This document shows, piece after piece, positions 1-12,579 of a DNA stretch of 64,000 bases; position 1 is the stretch's first letter, and every line of letters starts with the position of its first letter. The notes under the pieces are model-generated. The model saw nothing but the letters and a program-made list of their open reading frames with translations, was not told the DNA's origin and did no database searches. Source of the stretch: Gigaspora margarita (Eukaryota; Glomeromycota; Glomeromycetes; Diversisporales; Gigasporaceae); NCBI GenBank assembly GCA_009809945.1, contig WTPW01000155.1, positions 119,069 to 183,068 of the forward strand, in the 5' to 3' direction. Position numbers and translations under genes: made by a program.

Positions 1-300
1 AAATTTTTTTTTATTTTTAAATTTTTTTTTATTATAGCATTTTTTAATTTTTTTAAATTATTTTTTTTTTGTCTACGGTAGATCTAGATTAGATCTTCAC
101 GTGATTTTTTTTATTATATATATTTATTTTTTTTTGTCTTTTTTTTTATTTATTACTTTTTTTCTATTTATTCTTCTTTTTTTTTATTTTACTACATATA
201 ATTATTATTTATTATTATTAATTTATTTTTTTATTTAATAATTTATAAGTTTTTTTTTAATTTATATTATAACTTATCTTATTTAATTTTTCCCATTACA
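1..300. other. T-rich low-complexity DNA
   Basis: Nearly pure runs of T and TTTA/ATTT on the plus strand, with no open frame of note. I see no gene, RNA or bounded repeat here. Confidence 0.6.
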
Positions 301-357
301 CTTCTTAGGAAATAACTTTGTTGTTGGCATCATCCAGTTTGGAGCCACCTTTCTTTG

Positions 358-561
358 TCATTGGTGCCATTCATTTTGGAGCAACTTCTTGCAACTTCTT
401 TCGCTGCTGTTGGTGTTGGTGTCGTCCATTTCAGTGCGTGCATTTTTTTCGTTGTTGGCATTGTTATTTTTATCGCGTTTTAGTTTGAATACTAACTTTT
501 TTTCAGTTTTGAATTCGGCATTGGAGTCGTTAGTTGGTGCTTCGTCCTTGGTGTCGACCAT
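358..561 (-). CDS. Doubtful short open frame, low-complexity product
   Basis: A 67-residue frame on the minus strand, rich in N, K, E and D, beginning MVDTKDEAPTND. The surrounding DNA is better balanced in base composition than its neighbours and contains repeated GTTGG and GTCGTCCATTTCAG-like words. It could be a remnant of an exon or of a repeat-encoded protein. No domain is recognisable, and similar frames arise by chance in repetitive DNA, so I give it little weight. Confidence 0.2.
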   Translation of the reverse strand: MVDTKDEAPTNDSNAEFKTEKKLVFKLKRDKNNNANNEKNARTEMDDTNTNSSERSCKKLLQNEWHQ

Positions 562-672
562 TTCAGTATATTATTCGTCACTGGCGGCATTGGTGTTTTT
601 TCTTTTTCGTCATATTTTTGTTGACACGCCCTAGTTCTAAATACTACTCTTTAGTTTTTTTCTTTTTTTAGG

Positions 673-1060
673 TTCTTCGAGTGATTTCGTGATTGCCTCA
701 GCTGATTTCAATATTATTTTGGTTACATTTTAGAGATTCGTTTTGGGTGCCTGTTAGTTGTTTTGGACATTTCTTGTATAACTACGTGGTGTTTGTACTG
801 ATTTCGACATTGCTTCAGGTGTGTTTCAGGGTTCCTTGTCATAGATTTTGTTTTGGGTGCCATGTCAGTTTTCTTGAGTGCTCTCTGTGCGAGTTCGTGG
901 TTGCCTCATAAGGTGTTTTGTCGTTGAATTTGATATTGTTTTGGTGTGTTTTGGAGGGTCTTGTAGATTTTACCTTGGGTATATTGTTAGTTTTCTTGGG
1001 CATTTTTGTGTAGCTTTATTGTAGCTTTGTAGTTGCTTTAGGTGTTTTGTCACCGATTTG
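673..1060. repeat. Diverged tandem repeat, about 115-125 bp period
   Basis: Three to four diverged units share TTTTGGGTGCC(T/A)TGT-AGTT, a TTCTTG-GCAT block, a GTGGTTGC/GTAGTTGCTT block and GGTGTTTTGTC-TGATTT. The DNA is T/G-rich on the plus strand. It looks like a decaying minisatellite rather than coding sequence. Confidence 0.55.
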
Positions 1061-1314
1061 TTGAACTTTTTTTTTTTTTAACAATCATAGTTATTGTGTG
1101 TTTTCTGCTTTTGTTATTGTTGTATTATCACTAGTGTTTCATTAGTTATTTGCTATAGGATTGTATATTATATTCCAAATTGTAACTGATTTGTTAGAGA
1201 ATTGTTTATAATAAATAAATAAAAAATAAATAAAATTTTTATTAAATTGCTTTATATTATTGTTATAGCAAAGTGATAATTAGATGATTGTAAAAAATAT
1301 ATGAATATTCGAAT

Positions 1315-1560
1315 TTATTCTTTCTTGATGTTACTTAAGATTGGGTACATATCGGGTATATGATGTATTACAGAATTTATATATGCGATATATATACGGC
1401 ATGTATACGGCATGTATACTGTATGTGTACTATATGTGTCCGATATGTGTCTGATATCTGACATGAACCGGGTACATATTAGGTACGTGTATAAATATAT
1501 CTTACACATATCGGTCACATGTCATCTATATATGCTATACATATTGGGTACCAGATATTA
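1315..1560. repeat. Short-period minisatellite (ATATGTGTC-like words)
   Basis: Tandem words such as ATACGGCATGT, ATATGTGTCCG and ATATGTGTCTG run through this block and also generate a spurious minus-strand frame. Units are about 10-12 bp and diverged. Confidence 0.55.
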
Positions 1561-1674
1561 TACCGATGTGTATAATTTTGACCTGTGATATAGAATTTTA
1601 TTAATAAATTCTATAAAATCTTATAATTCAAAAATTTTACTAATTAATTCTAACTTCATGCACTAAATAAACTT

Positions 1675-3250
1675 GTTTATCACCAAAAAATATATATAAA
1701 CATATTCAGATTCAAATTAGTCTGCAGACTTCGGACTAAATTTGAACCAAACTCAGACTTGACTAAAGTCTAATTTGGGTCTAGTTGGTATATTATTTGC
1801 TTGAATTTGATTGGCTAATTTTAGTATCAGGTGGGGGAGGGGGTACTTTCTTAAGAGATAGAAATCACCTAATAAATGTCTCTACCCTTATTATAACTTG
1901 TTATTACTTGCTGTAAATATATTAAGTTATAGTATTATAGCTGCAACTTACTATATTACTTATTCTATAGTTACAAATTATAGCAAGTTATGATAATTAT
2001 TAGGACAATTCTATTGCAAAAATAATATCAAAAATATATTTTTGTCCAACTTTGCTAGTTTCTAATATTTAGTATTAACTAAATTCTCTTCAAGTCATAA
2101 AGATACTAATTTTTAAAATAAAATATAGATGCATTGTTATTTAAAATAAATAACACAAGATCTCACCTTTAATATTTAAAAAAAAATAATAATAAATAAT
2201 ATCTTGTTATATAACAAATAATTTTTGTTTATAAAAAAACATTTATTTTTTTATAATATACTTGTTATTTATAGTTTATAGGTTGCTTGATAACAGAAAG
2301 GCAATACCACATAATATGTTCTTTGTTGTTATATATATATTGAAATAAAAGTTAAACCAAAAAACTTGCTATTGCAGTGTGTAGTTGAATTAGTTGGTTT
2401 TGGAATCAACTGTCTTAATTTCTACTATATTTGTCTGTTAGCTATTGTGATAATACACAGTATTGGAATTGATAGTTGTGGTTTCTATTAATTTAATGTA
2501 AAAATTTGTTACAAAACTTATTAACTATTGCTGTATTGTAGTAATTTACTATGTATATATATATGTACATAACACTCAGTATTTGGTTAATTTATTCATA
2601 AGTTTACTATAATTTACTATAAAGAATTTTGTTACAAATTGATAACAATACTGTATATAGTTAAGCGATTGATTTGGTAATGAATTTTGAATTGTAATAA
2701 TAACTTGCTCATCAAAACTTTACTCTTAACATTTTGATCATAGATTGTATAACCAATTGAAAGCATTAAAATATAATAACTTAATCAACTTGCAATATAA
2801 GTTTTAGTACATTAATCACATTTTTGACATAACTATAATTTATTGGTTAGAAGATCAAGTATAAAGCTACAACTACAAGAGCCACTAAAAAAATTAGTAA
2901 TTATTAGATAATCTGGATGGCAAAAATACTAACCAAAATTTATAAAAAGTGAAAAATCTAGAAATCAACTATTTAAATCTTTAGTAAAATATAAGTATTT
3001 GCTAATATATTTAGGGCTGTATCATTAATCACCTAATTATTTTTTTATCAGAGACATACTCCCCTCTCTCTTAATATATAAATAGTCAGGTTCCTTATAT
3101 ATAATTTCTACCTTTTTACCCCCTCCATCTAAAAAATCAACTAATTTTTGATGCTCCACTTACTATTTTTTAATAATATTATATTTTTTTATCTATTGCA
3201 GAGCTATTAGTTATTTATTTGTTATTTTAATATTATTTATAAAAATATTT
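1675..3250. other. AT-rich DNA without a recognised feature
   Basis: No long open frame, RNA or clearly bounded repeat was found. 1590-1675 just upstream carries a fragment of the 330-bp repeat family that forms the array at 3270-4600. Confidence 0.5.
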
Positions 3251-3269
3251 TTTATAACTTGTCATTTTG

Positions 3270-4600
3270 CTAAGTAAACTTGTTCAGAACCTAAAAATAC
3301 ATTAATTTAGAAGATTAGCAAAATTATTTTTATTTTACTTGAAATTTAAAGAATAGATGTATAATTTTGGATTATTGATTAAAAAGTCAAATTTAAGCAT
3401 TTTTTATTCAAATTTCAAGTAAAATAAAAATAACACTCCTGATTTAATGTGTTTTAAGGTTCTGAACAAGTTTACTTAGTGCATAAAGTTAGGTTTAATT
3501 AATAAAATTTGCAAATCATAAGATTTTATAAATTTTATTAATAAAATCTATAAAATTTTATGATTTATAGAATTTTACTAATTATTTCTAACTTTATGCA
3601 CTAAGTAAACTTGGTTAGAACCTAAAAATATATTAAATTGGTAGAGTTATTTTTATTTTATTTGAAATTTGAAGAAAAGATGCTTTAATTTGACTTTTTT
3701 TATCAAAAATCCAAAAACATGCATATTTTATTTAATTTTTAAGTAAAATAAAAATGATTCTGCTGATCTAATATATTTTTAGATTCTGATCAAGTTTACT
3801 TAGTGCATTAAGTTAGGATTAATTAGTAAAATATTGCAAATAATAAGATTTTATAAAATTTTATTAATAAAATTCTATAAAATCTTATTATTTACAAATT
3901 TTTATTAATTAATTCTAACTTTATGCACTAAAAACTTGTTTAGAACCTAAAAACACATTAAATTAGTAGTGCTACTTTTTATTTATCTTGAAATTTGAAG
4001 AAAAAAAATATAAATTTGAACTTTTAATCAAAAATCCAAAATTATGTATCTATACTTTAAATTTCAAGTAAAATAAAATAATTTTGCTAAATTAATGTAT
4101 TTTTAGGTTCTAAACAAGTTTACTTAGTGCATAAAGTTAGAATTAATTAGTAAAATGTTGTGAATAATAAGATTTTATAGAATTTTATTAATAAAATTCT
4201 ATAAATCTTATGATTCACAAAATTTTACTAATTAATTCTAACTTAATGCACTAAGTAAACTTGTTCATCATCTAAAAATACATTAAATTGGCAATATTGT
4301 TTTTATTTTACTTTAAATTTAGAAAAAAGATGCTTAAATTTGACTTTTCTAATCAAAAATTTAAAATTATGTATCTATTTGCTAAATTCAAGTAAAATAA
4401 AAATAATTCAGATAATTTGATGTATTTTTGTTGCTAGTCAATTTTTTTGCGCATAAAGTTAGAATTAATTAATAAAAATTTGTGAATTATAAGATTCTAT
4501 AGAATTTAACTAATAAAATTCCATAAACTCTTATAATTTACAAAATTTTACTAATTAATTCTAACTTAATATACTAACTAAACTTCTATTTATTAATTGT
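3270..4600. repeat. Tandem array of about 330-bp imperfectly palindromic units
   Basis: The landmark ACTTGTTCAGAACC, or a close variant, recurs near 3278, 3608, 3934 and 4259, giving periods of about 325-330 bp. Inside each unit the first half (AAGTAAACTTGTTCAGAACC...TTTACTTGAAATTT) is followed by its reverse complement (AAATTTCAAGTAAA...GGTTCTGAACAAGTTTACTT). A second, shorter palindrome (TAAGATTTTATAGAATTTTA / TAAAATTCTATAAAATCTTA) separates units. The array can fold into hairpins at two scales. It may be amplified foldback transposon ends or a satellite. Confidence 0.8.
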
Positions 4601-5480
4601 TATTTTTTGGCTTTGGACACTAACAGTTTTCTAGTTGTATTGTAAATGTTGCACATCACATTACAATTCCTCTGGATTTAAAATTAACACATATTGTTTT
4701 AAAATTTATGCTGATTGAATATGATATATCAATTTTTACTAAGCTCAATACAATAATATTTGGTAATGATTTGTGAAAAATTCTACTATCTTAACTTAAA
4801 AACTTTTACTAATCAAACTTGAAGCACATAACTTCAACTTCTAAAATCTTAATTTCATGAAAAAATATTGAAAACTTATAAAGATATTAACGTTTTTGTT
4901 AATTCAAATATCTACATTTTAACATTTTTGTTAATTCAAATATCTACATTTTTGCAAGTTTTTTTTCTAAACTTAAATGCTTTCAGAAGGACTTTCTCAA
5001 ATTGTAATCTTCAAAAGGTTACTAAGTTGAAAGATATAGTATTTAGTTATTCTTAATAGGTATCCATTTGGCCTTTGTACTAAATTTAGTACACACAAAA
5101 AAAATAATTTTGAACTAATTATTTGACCAAATTTAATCAAATTTTGCCAAAATATATTTGAATATTAGAACTATCTTTTTGTACAATTTTAATAATATTT
5201 ATTAATAAAAATTTTTTATAGCTTACTCTTAAACTTGCTGTATTGTTCTTACATTCTGCTATATAAATTTAGTACAGCAATAAAAACATAAAATTATACA
5301 AAAACTTGTAATAAATTTAAAAAAAATAAAAATTTTTTGAATATTTGAAATCCAATTTTGATTTTAGTATAGTTAAAAAAATAAATAATAATTTTTTTAA
5401 ATAGCTTAAATAAACCTGTTTTATAGTGATGCACATCTAAAAATAGTTGTATCTTATATATTTTATATAGTAAAACATAG

Positions 5481-6505
5481 CAATCATAGGATATGTCCTT
5501 TCAACTGCTGTCTATAATAAAAATTATAATAAAACATATGAATTTACTATAGATATGAGTTAGAAGATTCTCTTTGATCTAACTTATTAACTTAAAATTA
5601 ATTTTTCAGGGATATAGAACAAGGGAAGAAGAAAAAATTGAGCTTAAAAATCAAATTAAAATTTTGCCAATTTTGCACAAAACGAAACTGTAACTTTGCT
5701 AAAAGTGAATATTTTCCAATTTTAAGATAATGATTACATGTAAAATCATACTCTGAACAACTTTACTTAGTCGAAGAAAGTAGGTTACCTTGTAAGAAAA
5801 ATGGGTTGTCTATGTGCTAATTTAAAATTTATCATATTTCATAATACAACTTTTTTTACTTATTAGGTAACCTACTTTGGGCTCTTAAGCAAAGTTGTTC
5901 GGCATGTAATTTTACATTATATTTGAGGTTTAAACGCGCTTTTTGGACCTTTTATTAAGTGAAAAATGGGTTTAAAGTTGGAAAAAATTTTTTTAAAAAA
6001 TTTTTTTTTTCATATTTAAACCTATTTTTCACTTAATAAAAGGTCTGATAAGCACATTTAAACCTCAAATATGATACATGTATAAAATTACATGCTGAAC
6101 AACTTTGCTTAAGAGCCCAAAGTAGGTTAGCTAATAAGGAAAAGTTGTATTATGAAATACGATAAATTTTAAATTAGCACATAGACAACCCATTTTTCTT
6201 AACTAAGTAAAGTTGTTCAGAGCATGATTTTACATTTACCTATCATTTTAAAAAATAGGAAAATATTTGCTTTTGGTGAAGTTACATTTTGTTTTGTGCA
6301 AAATCGGCGAAATTTTAATTCAATTTTTGAGCTTAATTTTTTCTTCTTCCCTTGTTCTATATCCCCGAAAAATTTAATTTTAAGTTAATAAGTTAGATCA
6401 AAAAGAATCTTCTAACTCATATCTATAGTAAATTCATGTGTTTTTATTATAATTTTTATTATAGACAACATTTTGGCCATTTTTTAAGGGCATTTCCTAT
6501 GACTG
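5481..6505. mobile_element. Foldback element, about 1 kb, nearly fully palindromic
   Basis: The left arm (about 5481-5985) and right arm (about 6010-6505) are reverse complements over almost their whole length, meeting in an A/T-run centre near 5995. The ends read CAATCATAGGA...TCCTATGACTG. Directly outside both ends lies the same 14/15-base sequence (ATAGTAAAACATAG at 5467-5480; the same with one extra A at 6506-6520), which looks like a long target-site duplication. There is no coding capacity, so it is non-autonomous. A related copy lies at about 7590-9415. Confidence 0.75.
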
Positions 6506-7905
6506 ATAGTAAAAACATAGTAAAAAATTTGTAAACATAAATTACTTATAACTTCTTATATACTAAATCAATTTTAATGATCTTACTATCAATAGAATTA
6601 GAAAAATTATCTTTACAACATTATTAAAAATTTAACAAAATTTTATTAAGTAAATTTTTTGTTATTTATAATTTAGTGTTTTTTGGTTGCACTTTTAATA
6701 GCAATCTAATTTTTAAATATTTTGATATAACTTTGATAAGCAAGTTGATTTTTAAATATACCAAGATGAAATATAAATATAGAATTATATATTGGATAAA
6801 TTTAATTTAAAGTTATTAATACCAATTTTTTAAAAATTTAACTTTTAATATTGTACTAAATTTAGTAACTGTACTAAATTTAGTAATTGTACTAAATTTA
6901 GTATATTGACTAAATTTAATACAGCAAACGGATACCCATTAATTAAAATATTATCAAAAATGGATTAATATTGATGAGAATATTTAGATTTTAATTTTAT
7001 TTTCAGATTCAGGATTTTCTAAAATTTTCAATTTTGAAGAAACAAAAACATCATGGTACCTACTTTGATTTTTACAAGTTCAAATTAAACAAGTTACTAC
7101 GCACTATTAAAAGTGATAGATAACTGAATGAAATATTTCTTTCTGAAATTTCCAATTATTTGGTTTAATTATCATTTCAAAATATTATTTAATCAATATT
7201 TGATTTGTAATTTACCCATCTTATTCAGTATCACTATAAAAATTTTGCCTCATGTAATTAGCACCAAATTCTTCAAGTTTATTTATATTAGATTAGAGGG
7301 CTTAGTTAGAGTTTGTAATTAGGTTATTATATAGCAAAATCACTCAAAGAAAACAGTTTGTTAGTTCAAAAAAATGGTTTCTTATACAAACTTTTGAGAA
7401 ATAAGCTTTTTTGACAAAAGAGATATTTTGAGGTATTTGCTTGAATTTTTCTGATTGTGTTATTTTATACCAAATTATAATTATTTATTGTCAATATTCA
7501 CATAGGACAAAAATTTTTATAGTAATACTGGGATAAATTAATTTACCTGAACTATGTGCTTTATATCCAATAAAAAATATAAATATTGGTTGATATTATA
7601 TAGATTATAAGATTTTCTTTGTTCTAACTCATTAACTTAAAATTAAATTTTTCAGAAATATAAAACAAGGGGAGAAGAAAAAATTGAGCTTAAAAATCGA
7701 ATTAAAATTTTGCCAATATTGTACAAAATAAAAATATAACTTTGCCAAGAATGAATATTTTCTAATTTTAAGATGAGAAGCATATATAAAAACATGCCCT
7801 GAACAACTTTACTTAGTTAGTAAAAGTAGTTACCTTGTAAAAAAAGTTTATTTAAGTGCTAAAGTTAAAATTTGTGGGGTTTCAATATAAAACTTCTTTT
7901 GTTAA

Positions 7906-8800
7906 GATTGAAAAGCCTGTCAACGAAGTAATAGGACAGTCATTATTGTGTAATCAGATGACTTTATAACCAATTATGTACAGGTTTTGTTATGTATCCT
8001 TTTATAGTTATTCTTTAATTATTGTTATGAGATTTTGTAACTTGTATTTACAGGTAATTACAGATTAGCATATAATTTTGAAATTTATATTGTTATGATT
8101 ATTGTTAGATCAGTAATAGAGATAAGAGATAATAGCTGTAGCCAAGTCTAAAGCAGTAATACAGGAGGAGTATTTAAGGCCAAGAATCTCAGTGAAGAAG
8201 GTTATCTTTCTTTTTGCTATTACTCCATTGTAATTACTAGCTCTATTATCCTCTCTTGCCCACCCAAATTCAAGCAAGCAGTACTGTTTCTTTTGTTATA
8301 TTATATTAGGTTTTTATGACTAAATTAGCAGTGCAAGGACCTGTTGTGTACCTGGCTCTATAGCTACAAGTAGTAGTGCAAGGACTAGAGGTAGTTGGCT
8401 ACATGACTACAAATGATAGTGCAAGAACCAGTTATTGTATTTGGCTCTACAATTACAAGTAGCAGTGCAAGGACCAGTTGTTGTATTTGGCTTCACGGCT
8501 GCAAGTGGCAGAACATAGTTACTGATTCTTTTTATAGCTATGGAAAGATTTGATAGTTTCTCTCTATATAAAGGCATTTTGATCCATGAATAGTTCAGAT
8601 TGTCTTTTTACCTATGGGACAGACAGAGCATTATAGGTGTTTCTTTTTGTAATGAATATATATCTCTGTAGTGAAAAATGTGATTATGTATATTAGATCT
8701 GCAAAAAGTAGCAAGCCCTTATCCTATATGTTTTCATATTTGTTAAATAAAGTTTAGTTTGTTTGAATAAAGTCAGCTAATTGAGCAATAATAAAACCTG
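7906..8800. mobile_element. Unclassified insertion, LTR-like in character
   Basis: It splits the left arm of a foldback element. It is less AT-rich than its host, begins near TGTCAACGAAG and contains a short internal minisatellite, a CTATATAAAGGC box and an AATAAA-type signal, as solo LTRs often do. A clean TG...CA boundary with a matching 5-bp target duplication was not found; ATTGA occurs at both edges but in an ambiguous register. A solo LTR is the first guess, an unknown non-coding transposon the alternative. Confidence 0.35.
8328..8515. repeat. Four-copy minisatellite, about 45 bp
   Basis: Units begin GCAGTGCAAGGACC or a close variant near 8330, 8371, 8418 and 8463 and continue with GTTGTATTTGGCTCTACAGCTACAAGTA. 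It lies inside the LTR-like insertion. Confidence 0.7.
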
Positions 8801-9415
8801 CTTTGGGCTTCTAAGTAAACCTGTTTAGCAGGTAATTCTACTTGTATTGAGGTTAAAACATGCTTTCTTGGACCTTTTACTAAGTGAAAAATGGGTTTTA
8901 AGTTAGAAAAATTTTTTAATAAAAAATTTTTTTAACTTTAAACCCATTTTTTACTTAGAAAAGGTCTAAAAAAGCATGTTTTAACCTTGATACGAGTAGA
9001 ATTACATGTTGAACAGGTTTACTTAGAACAAAAAAGGGTTTATATTGAAACCCCAAAAATTTTAACTTTAGCAAATAGATAACCCATTTTTCTTACAAGG
9101 TAATCTACTTTTGCTAACTAAATAAAGTTGTTTAGGGTATATTTTTACATATGTTTTTTATCTTAAAATCGAAAAATATTCATTTTTGGCAAAGTTACAT
9201 TTTCAATTTGTGCAAAATCAGCAAAATTTTAATTCGATTTTTAAGTTCAATTTTTCTTCTCCCTTTGTTCTATATTCCTGAAAAATTTAATTTTAAGTTA
9301 ATATGTTAGATCAAAGATAATATTCTAATTTATATTTATAGTAAATTTTGTTTTAATTATAATTTTTGTTATAGATAACATTTGGACCATTTTTTAAGGA
9401 CATGTTCTATAACTG

Positions 9416-10975
9416 ATATTGTGCCAATACCAGTCAATAAATAACTAACAAAATCTATAGTGCCAAAAATGAGTGTGAGTTAGAAGTCAAAAGCAAAATA
9501 CAAATTCTACTATTATTATTGTAAAAATATTTTGAAATTTATAATTTGGTGCACCATATAGTAGCAAATATAAATAGAATAATTGAAATTAGGGTTAGGG
9601 TTAGGAGTTAAAAGCTTAGATTTGAAGTTAGAATTATGTTTAGGTTTAGGTTTAGGATTGATTTAAAATTGAAGTCTAAGGCAACATCACCAGAAGAGCA
9701 TTTTTCATTAAAAGTGCAACAGAGGTTATTCTAGTAAAATTTCGAGAAGCATAAAAGGGGTGCACCATAATGCACAGTGCACTATTTTTTAAACCCAAAT
9801 ATTTTATATAGGTTTATGTTATAAAAACTTTGATATTATCACTTTATTAAAATATTTTGGTTTATACCATTATCACAATACAAGTATAATTTAAAATAAT
9901 TAAAAAAACTTTTTGAAACTCTTATAAGTTAACATATATAGAATAATATTGTTATGTTTAAATCTATATAAATTTAAATCACTAGAAGTAAGCAGGGGGA
10001 CTTTCATTTCTAATGATTTCCAGGATCAATATACACAAGTATTTATACAGTGTAGTACTATAAAACCAGAGTTTTTCAGGTCTAAAGCAAATTTAAAAAA
10101 AAAACAATCAATAAAACACTTTATTAACAAAAGAGCTTCCTAGCAAGCATCTCTTTGTTGAATCATGGTGAATCATGCTGCATCACACAATAAAAAGGTA
10201 GATATACAAAAGAGTTGAAGTATTGTATACTGTATAGTAGAAGGTAATAAAAATATATTTTATTGCTTAATTTATAAAATTTAATGTCATTTTTTTTAGT
10301 TTTTTTCATCTTTTTTCTTTTGTTATCCAAATAATTAATGTGTTTATTTCATTTATAAATTTATATAGACTGTTTTCGAAATTTATATGTATTCTCTATA
10401 AGATGTTTGATTCATTTTAGATATATGATAGTATAGTTTTGTTAATAATAGATGAAGTATAAAAAATAAGAATAAAGGGTGTGTAACTTGTTATAAAAAA
10501 CTTTATTAATAAGCTCTTGTGTTTAGAAGCTAAATTTTAACCTAAGCAAATCGTTTATTCATTACAATATGATTTAGTTTGCCTTGAAACTATGAAAGAA
10601 ATTGTAATATGTTTAATAATTATCTATCTGTTTTCACAGAAAGTGTATCATATAGATAATAACCTGTTTTATGATTGGTCAACTACCTCATGATCAGACC
10701 CATGCATTTCCAAAAAATACAAAAGTTCCCTGCTCTAGAAGTATCTTTCTAACCTAAGAATCTGCTTACTAAAATCCAGAGAAACCAATGTGGTGTTCTT
10801 TTTTCTTTCTGATTAAAGTTTATAATTCCAAGATCCAGAGAAGTTAATATAGTGTTTTTGCAAAGTGCATTCCTTCAATACTTTTCCTTCTTCCTCAAAC
10901 TAAAAATAAGTTGCTAATGGGTTTGTAAGTTTATATGGTTAAGTAGTTTTAAAATCTCAGTACAAAGTTTACTAG
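9416..10975. other. AT-rich DNA without a gene; one telomere-like tract
   Basis: The only notable word is a short TTAGGG-like tract near 9592-9615 (AGGGTTAGGGTTAGG), followed by degenerate GTTTAGGTTTAGG. The short open frame at 9949-10143 has no recognisable content. Confidence 0.5.
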
Positions 10976-12171
10976 TATTACCTCTGGGATTAAATGTATT
11001 TTCGTAGTCCTAAAAACTCTTAAAAAACCCCCCCCCAACGTTGGAACCTTTTGATCAATTAAGTTAATCACCCTGAACTCTTAAACCATATACCTTGATT
11101 GTCAACTTTGATCGATGACCGATTGGCATATCTTTCTTACTATTTCTTTATTTGTTATTATATACATATCTCTTTTATTTTCTATTTCGTTATATGTATA
11201 TATTATTTCTTATTACTATATTTGGACAGTATACTAAAGATTGGATCGAGGTCTTTTATAGATATGATTATTGACCGGGAGATGGATCAACTGTTACAAC
11301 CCAGCTCCCATTCACACCAACGCGCTTAAATAAGAAGTCTTCAGTACGTGTCTCATAGTGACATTGGATTATTTAGCTTATCCTGGATGCTCACGAGGCA
11401 TTCAAGTATTTTTAGGAATTTGCTGATACATTTCAAAATTTCTTTTTCACGAACGGAACTCTTGAAAAGGCAAAACGTGTACTGGCGATTGATTTAATTA
11501 ACGAAGGGATTGGTGTTGAAAAGAATCGAATGATTCTAAAATTAAGTGAACACAGATTAAAGTTAATCTAGAGTAGAGTATTGTAATTAATTTATATACC
11601 TGAACATGTATTTAAAGGCTTGATATCTGTCTTCAATAAAGACTTCAGACTTCGATCTAATCATTTGTTTAAATATAAACCCTTGACCCTATATAAGTTA
11701 GTAGGCATTTCAAAGCCGAAGGCAACTTATATATACATTTTTGTATTATTGAATTCCCAACTTTGTTTATTAGTGTTACACTGCCACTTCTGTTTAGTCT
11801 GTTTCTTTTGTTTATTAACTGAGTAATTTATTTTAATACTGCTGCTGATATATACATAAGTAAATTGATACATTGCTGATTTAGATAAACAATATATTAG
11901 ATTTATTGACCGCTACATTGTTTGATTTTATACTGATTGTTGGCCAATTTTTGCACATCGATTACTATACATTAATTATCCCCTTATATTTTATAAACCA
12001 ACTATACTGATTCAATTCCTTTTACCCCAAACTACCCCACCTCCTTCAGAATTCTTTTGCCTCTTTCTTCAAGCCGATATCTATATCAACCTATTTCAAT
12101 TACATTTATTTTCATTTACTATCCAAGTAGTTTTAACCGGCGGGTCTGATATCTCCCAACTGATAATAACA
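10976..12171 (+). repeat. 5' LTR of the old gypsy element
   Basis: It runs from TATTACC to GTAATAACA-like ends and is collinear with 17,991-19,188. Both copies share GATCGATGACCGATTGGC and CCTTCAATAAAGACTTCAG blocks. Confidence 0.85.
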
Positions 12172-12579
12172 ATTGGTGCCAGTTGTGTGGAACTTTACGC
12201 CGCACTTTGGATTTCATTAAATTTTGAATATTTATAAACAATATTGAACAATATTTTTGAAATATTCGAAACCACGACCTCCATGATTATTTCTTTGGGA
12301 AGACCCTACAAGGCATTAATTATCTCATCAAACATTATCATGTTGAGTTTTGTATAATTTGTTTTTCTCTGGTAGAAGATCTTTCTTTACAGTTTCAGAA
12401 TTTTTTGTTTGGTATAGCGCTTCTTTTACTGTTACCTAGTACTCCCAATACGCAGTACACTAATTCGAAAGACTTGCTGAGCTTGGGCTTGAAAATATTC
12501 CAGACAAACTTCTTTTTCGGTTTATCTTCAGTTTTAGGTATAACAACCCTGAAAACTTTTCTATACTTGTAACTAGGGT

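Larger units (their letters stand above)
7590..9415. mobile_element. Second copy of the foldback element, interrupted by an insertion
   Basis: The arms contain the same blocks as the copy at 5481-6505 (TCTAACTCATTAACTTAAAATTAA, GGAGAAGAAAAAATTGAGC, CTTTACTTAGTTAG and their complements) and end at ...CTATAACTG near 9415. The left arm is split by about 900 bp of unrelated sequence (about 7906-8800). The outer left end is no longer recognisable. Confidence 0.65.
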
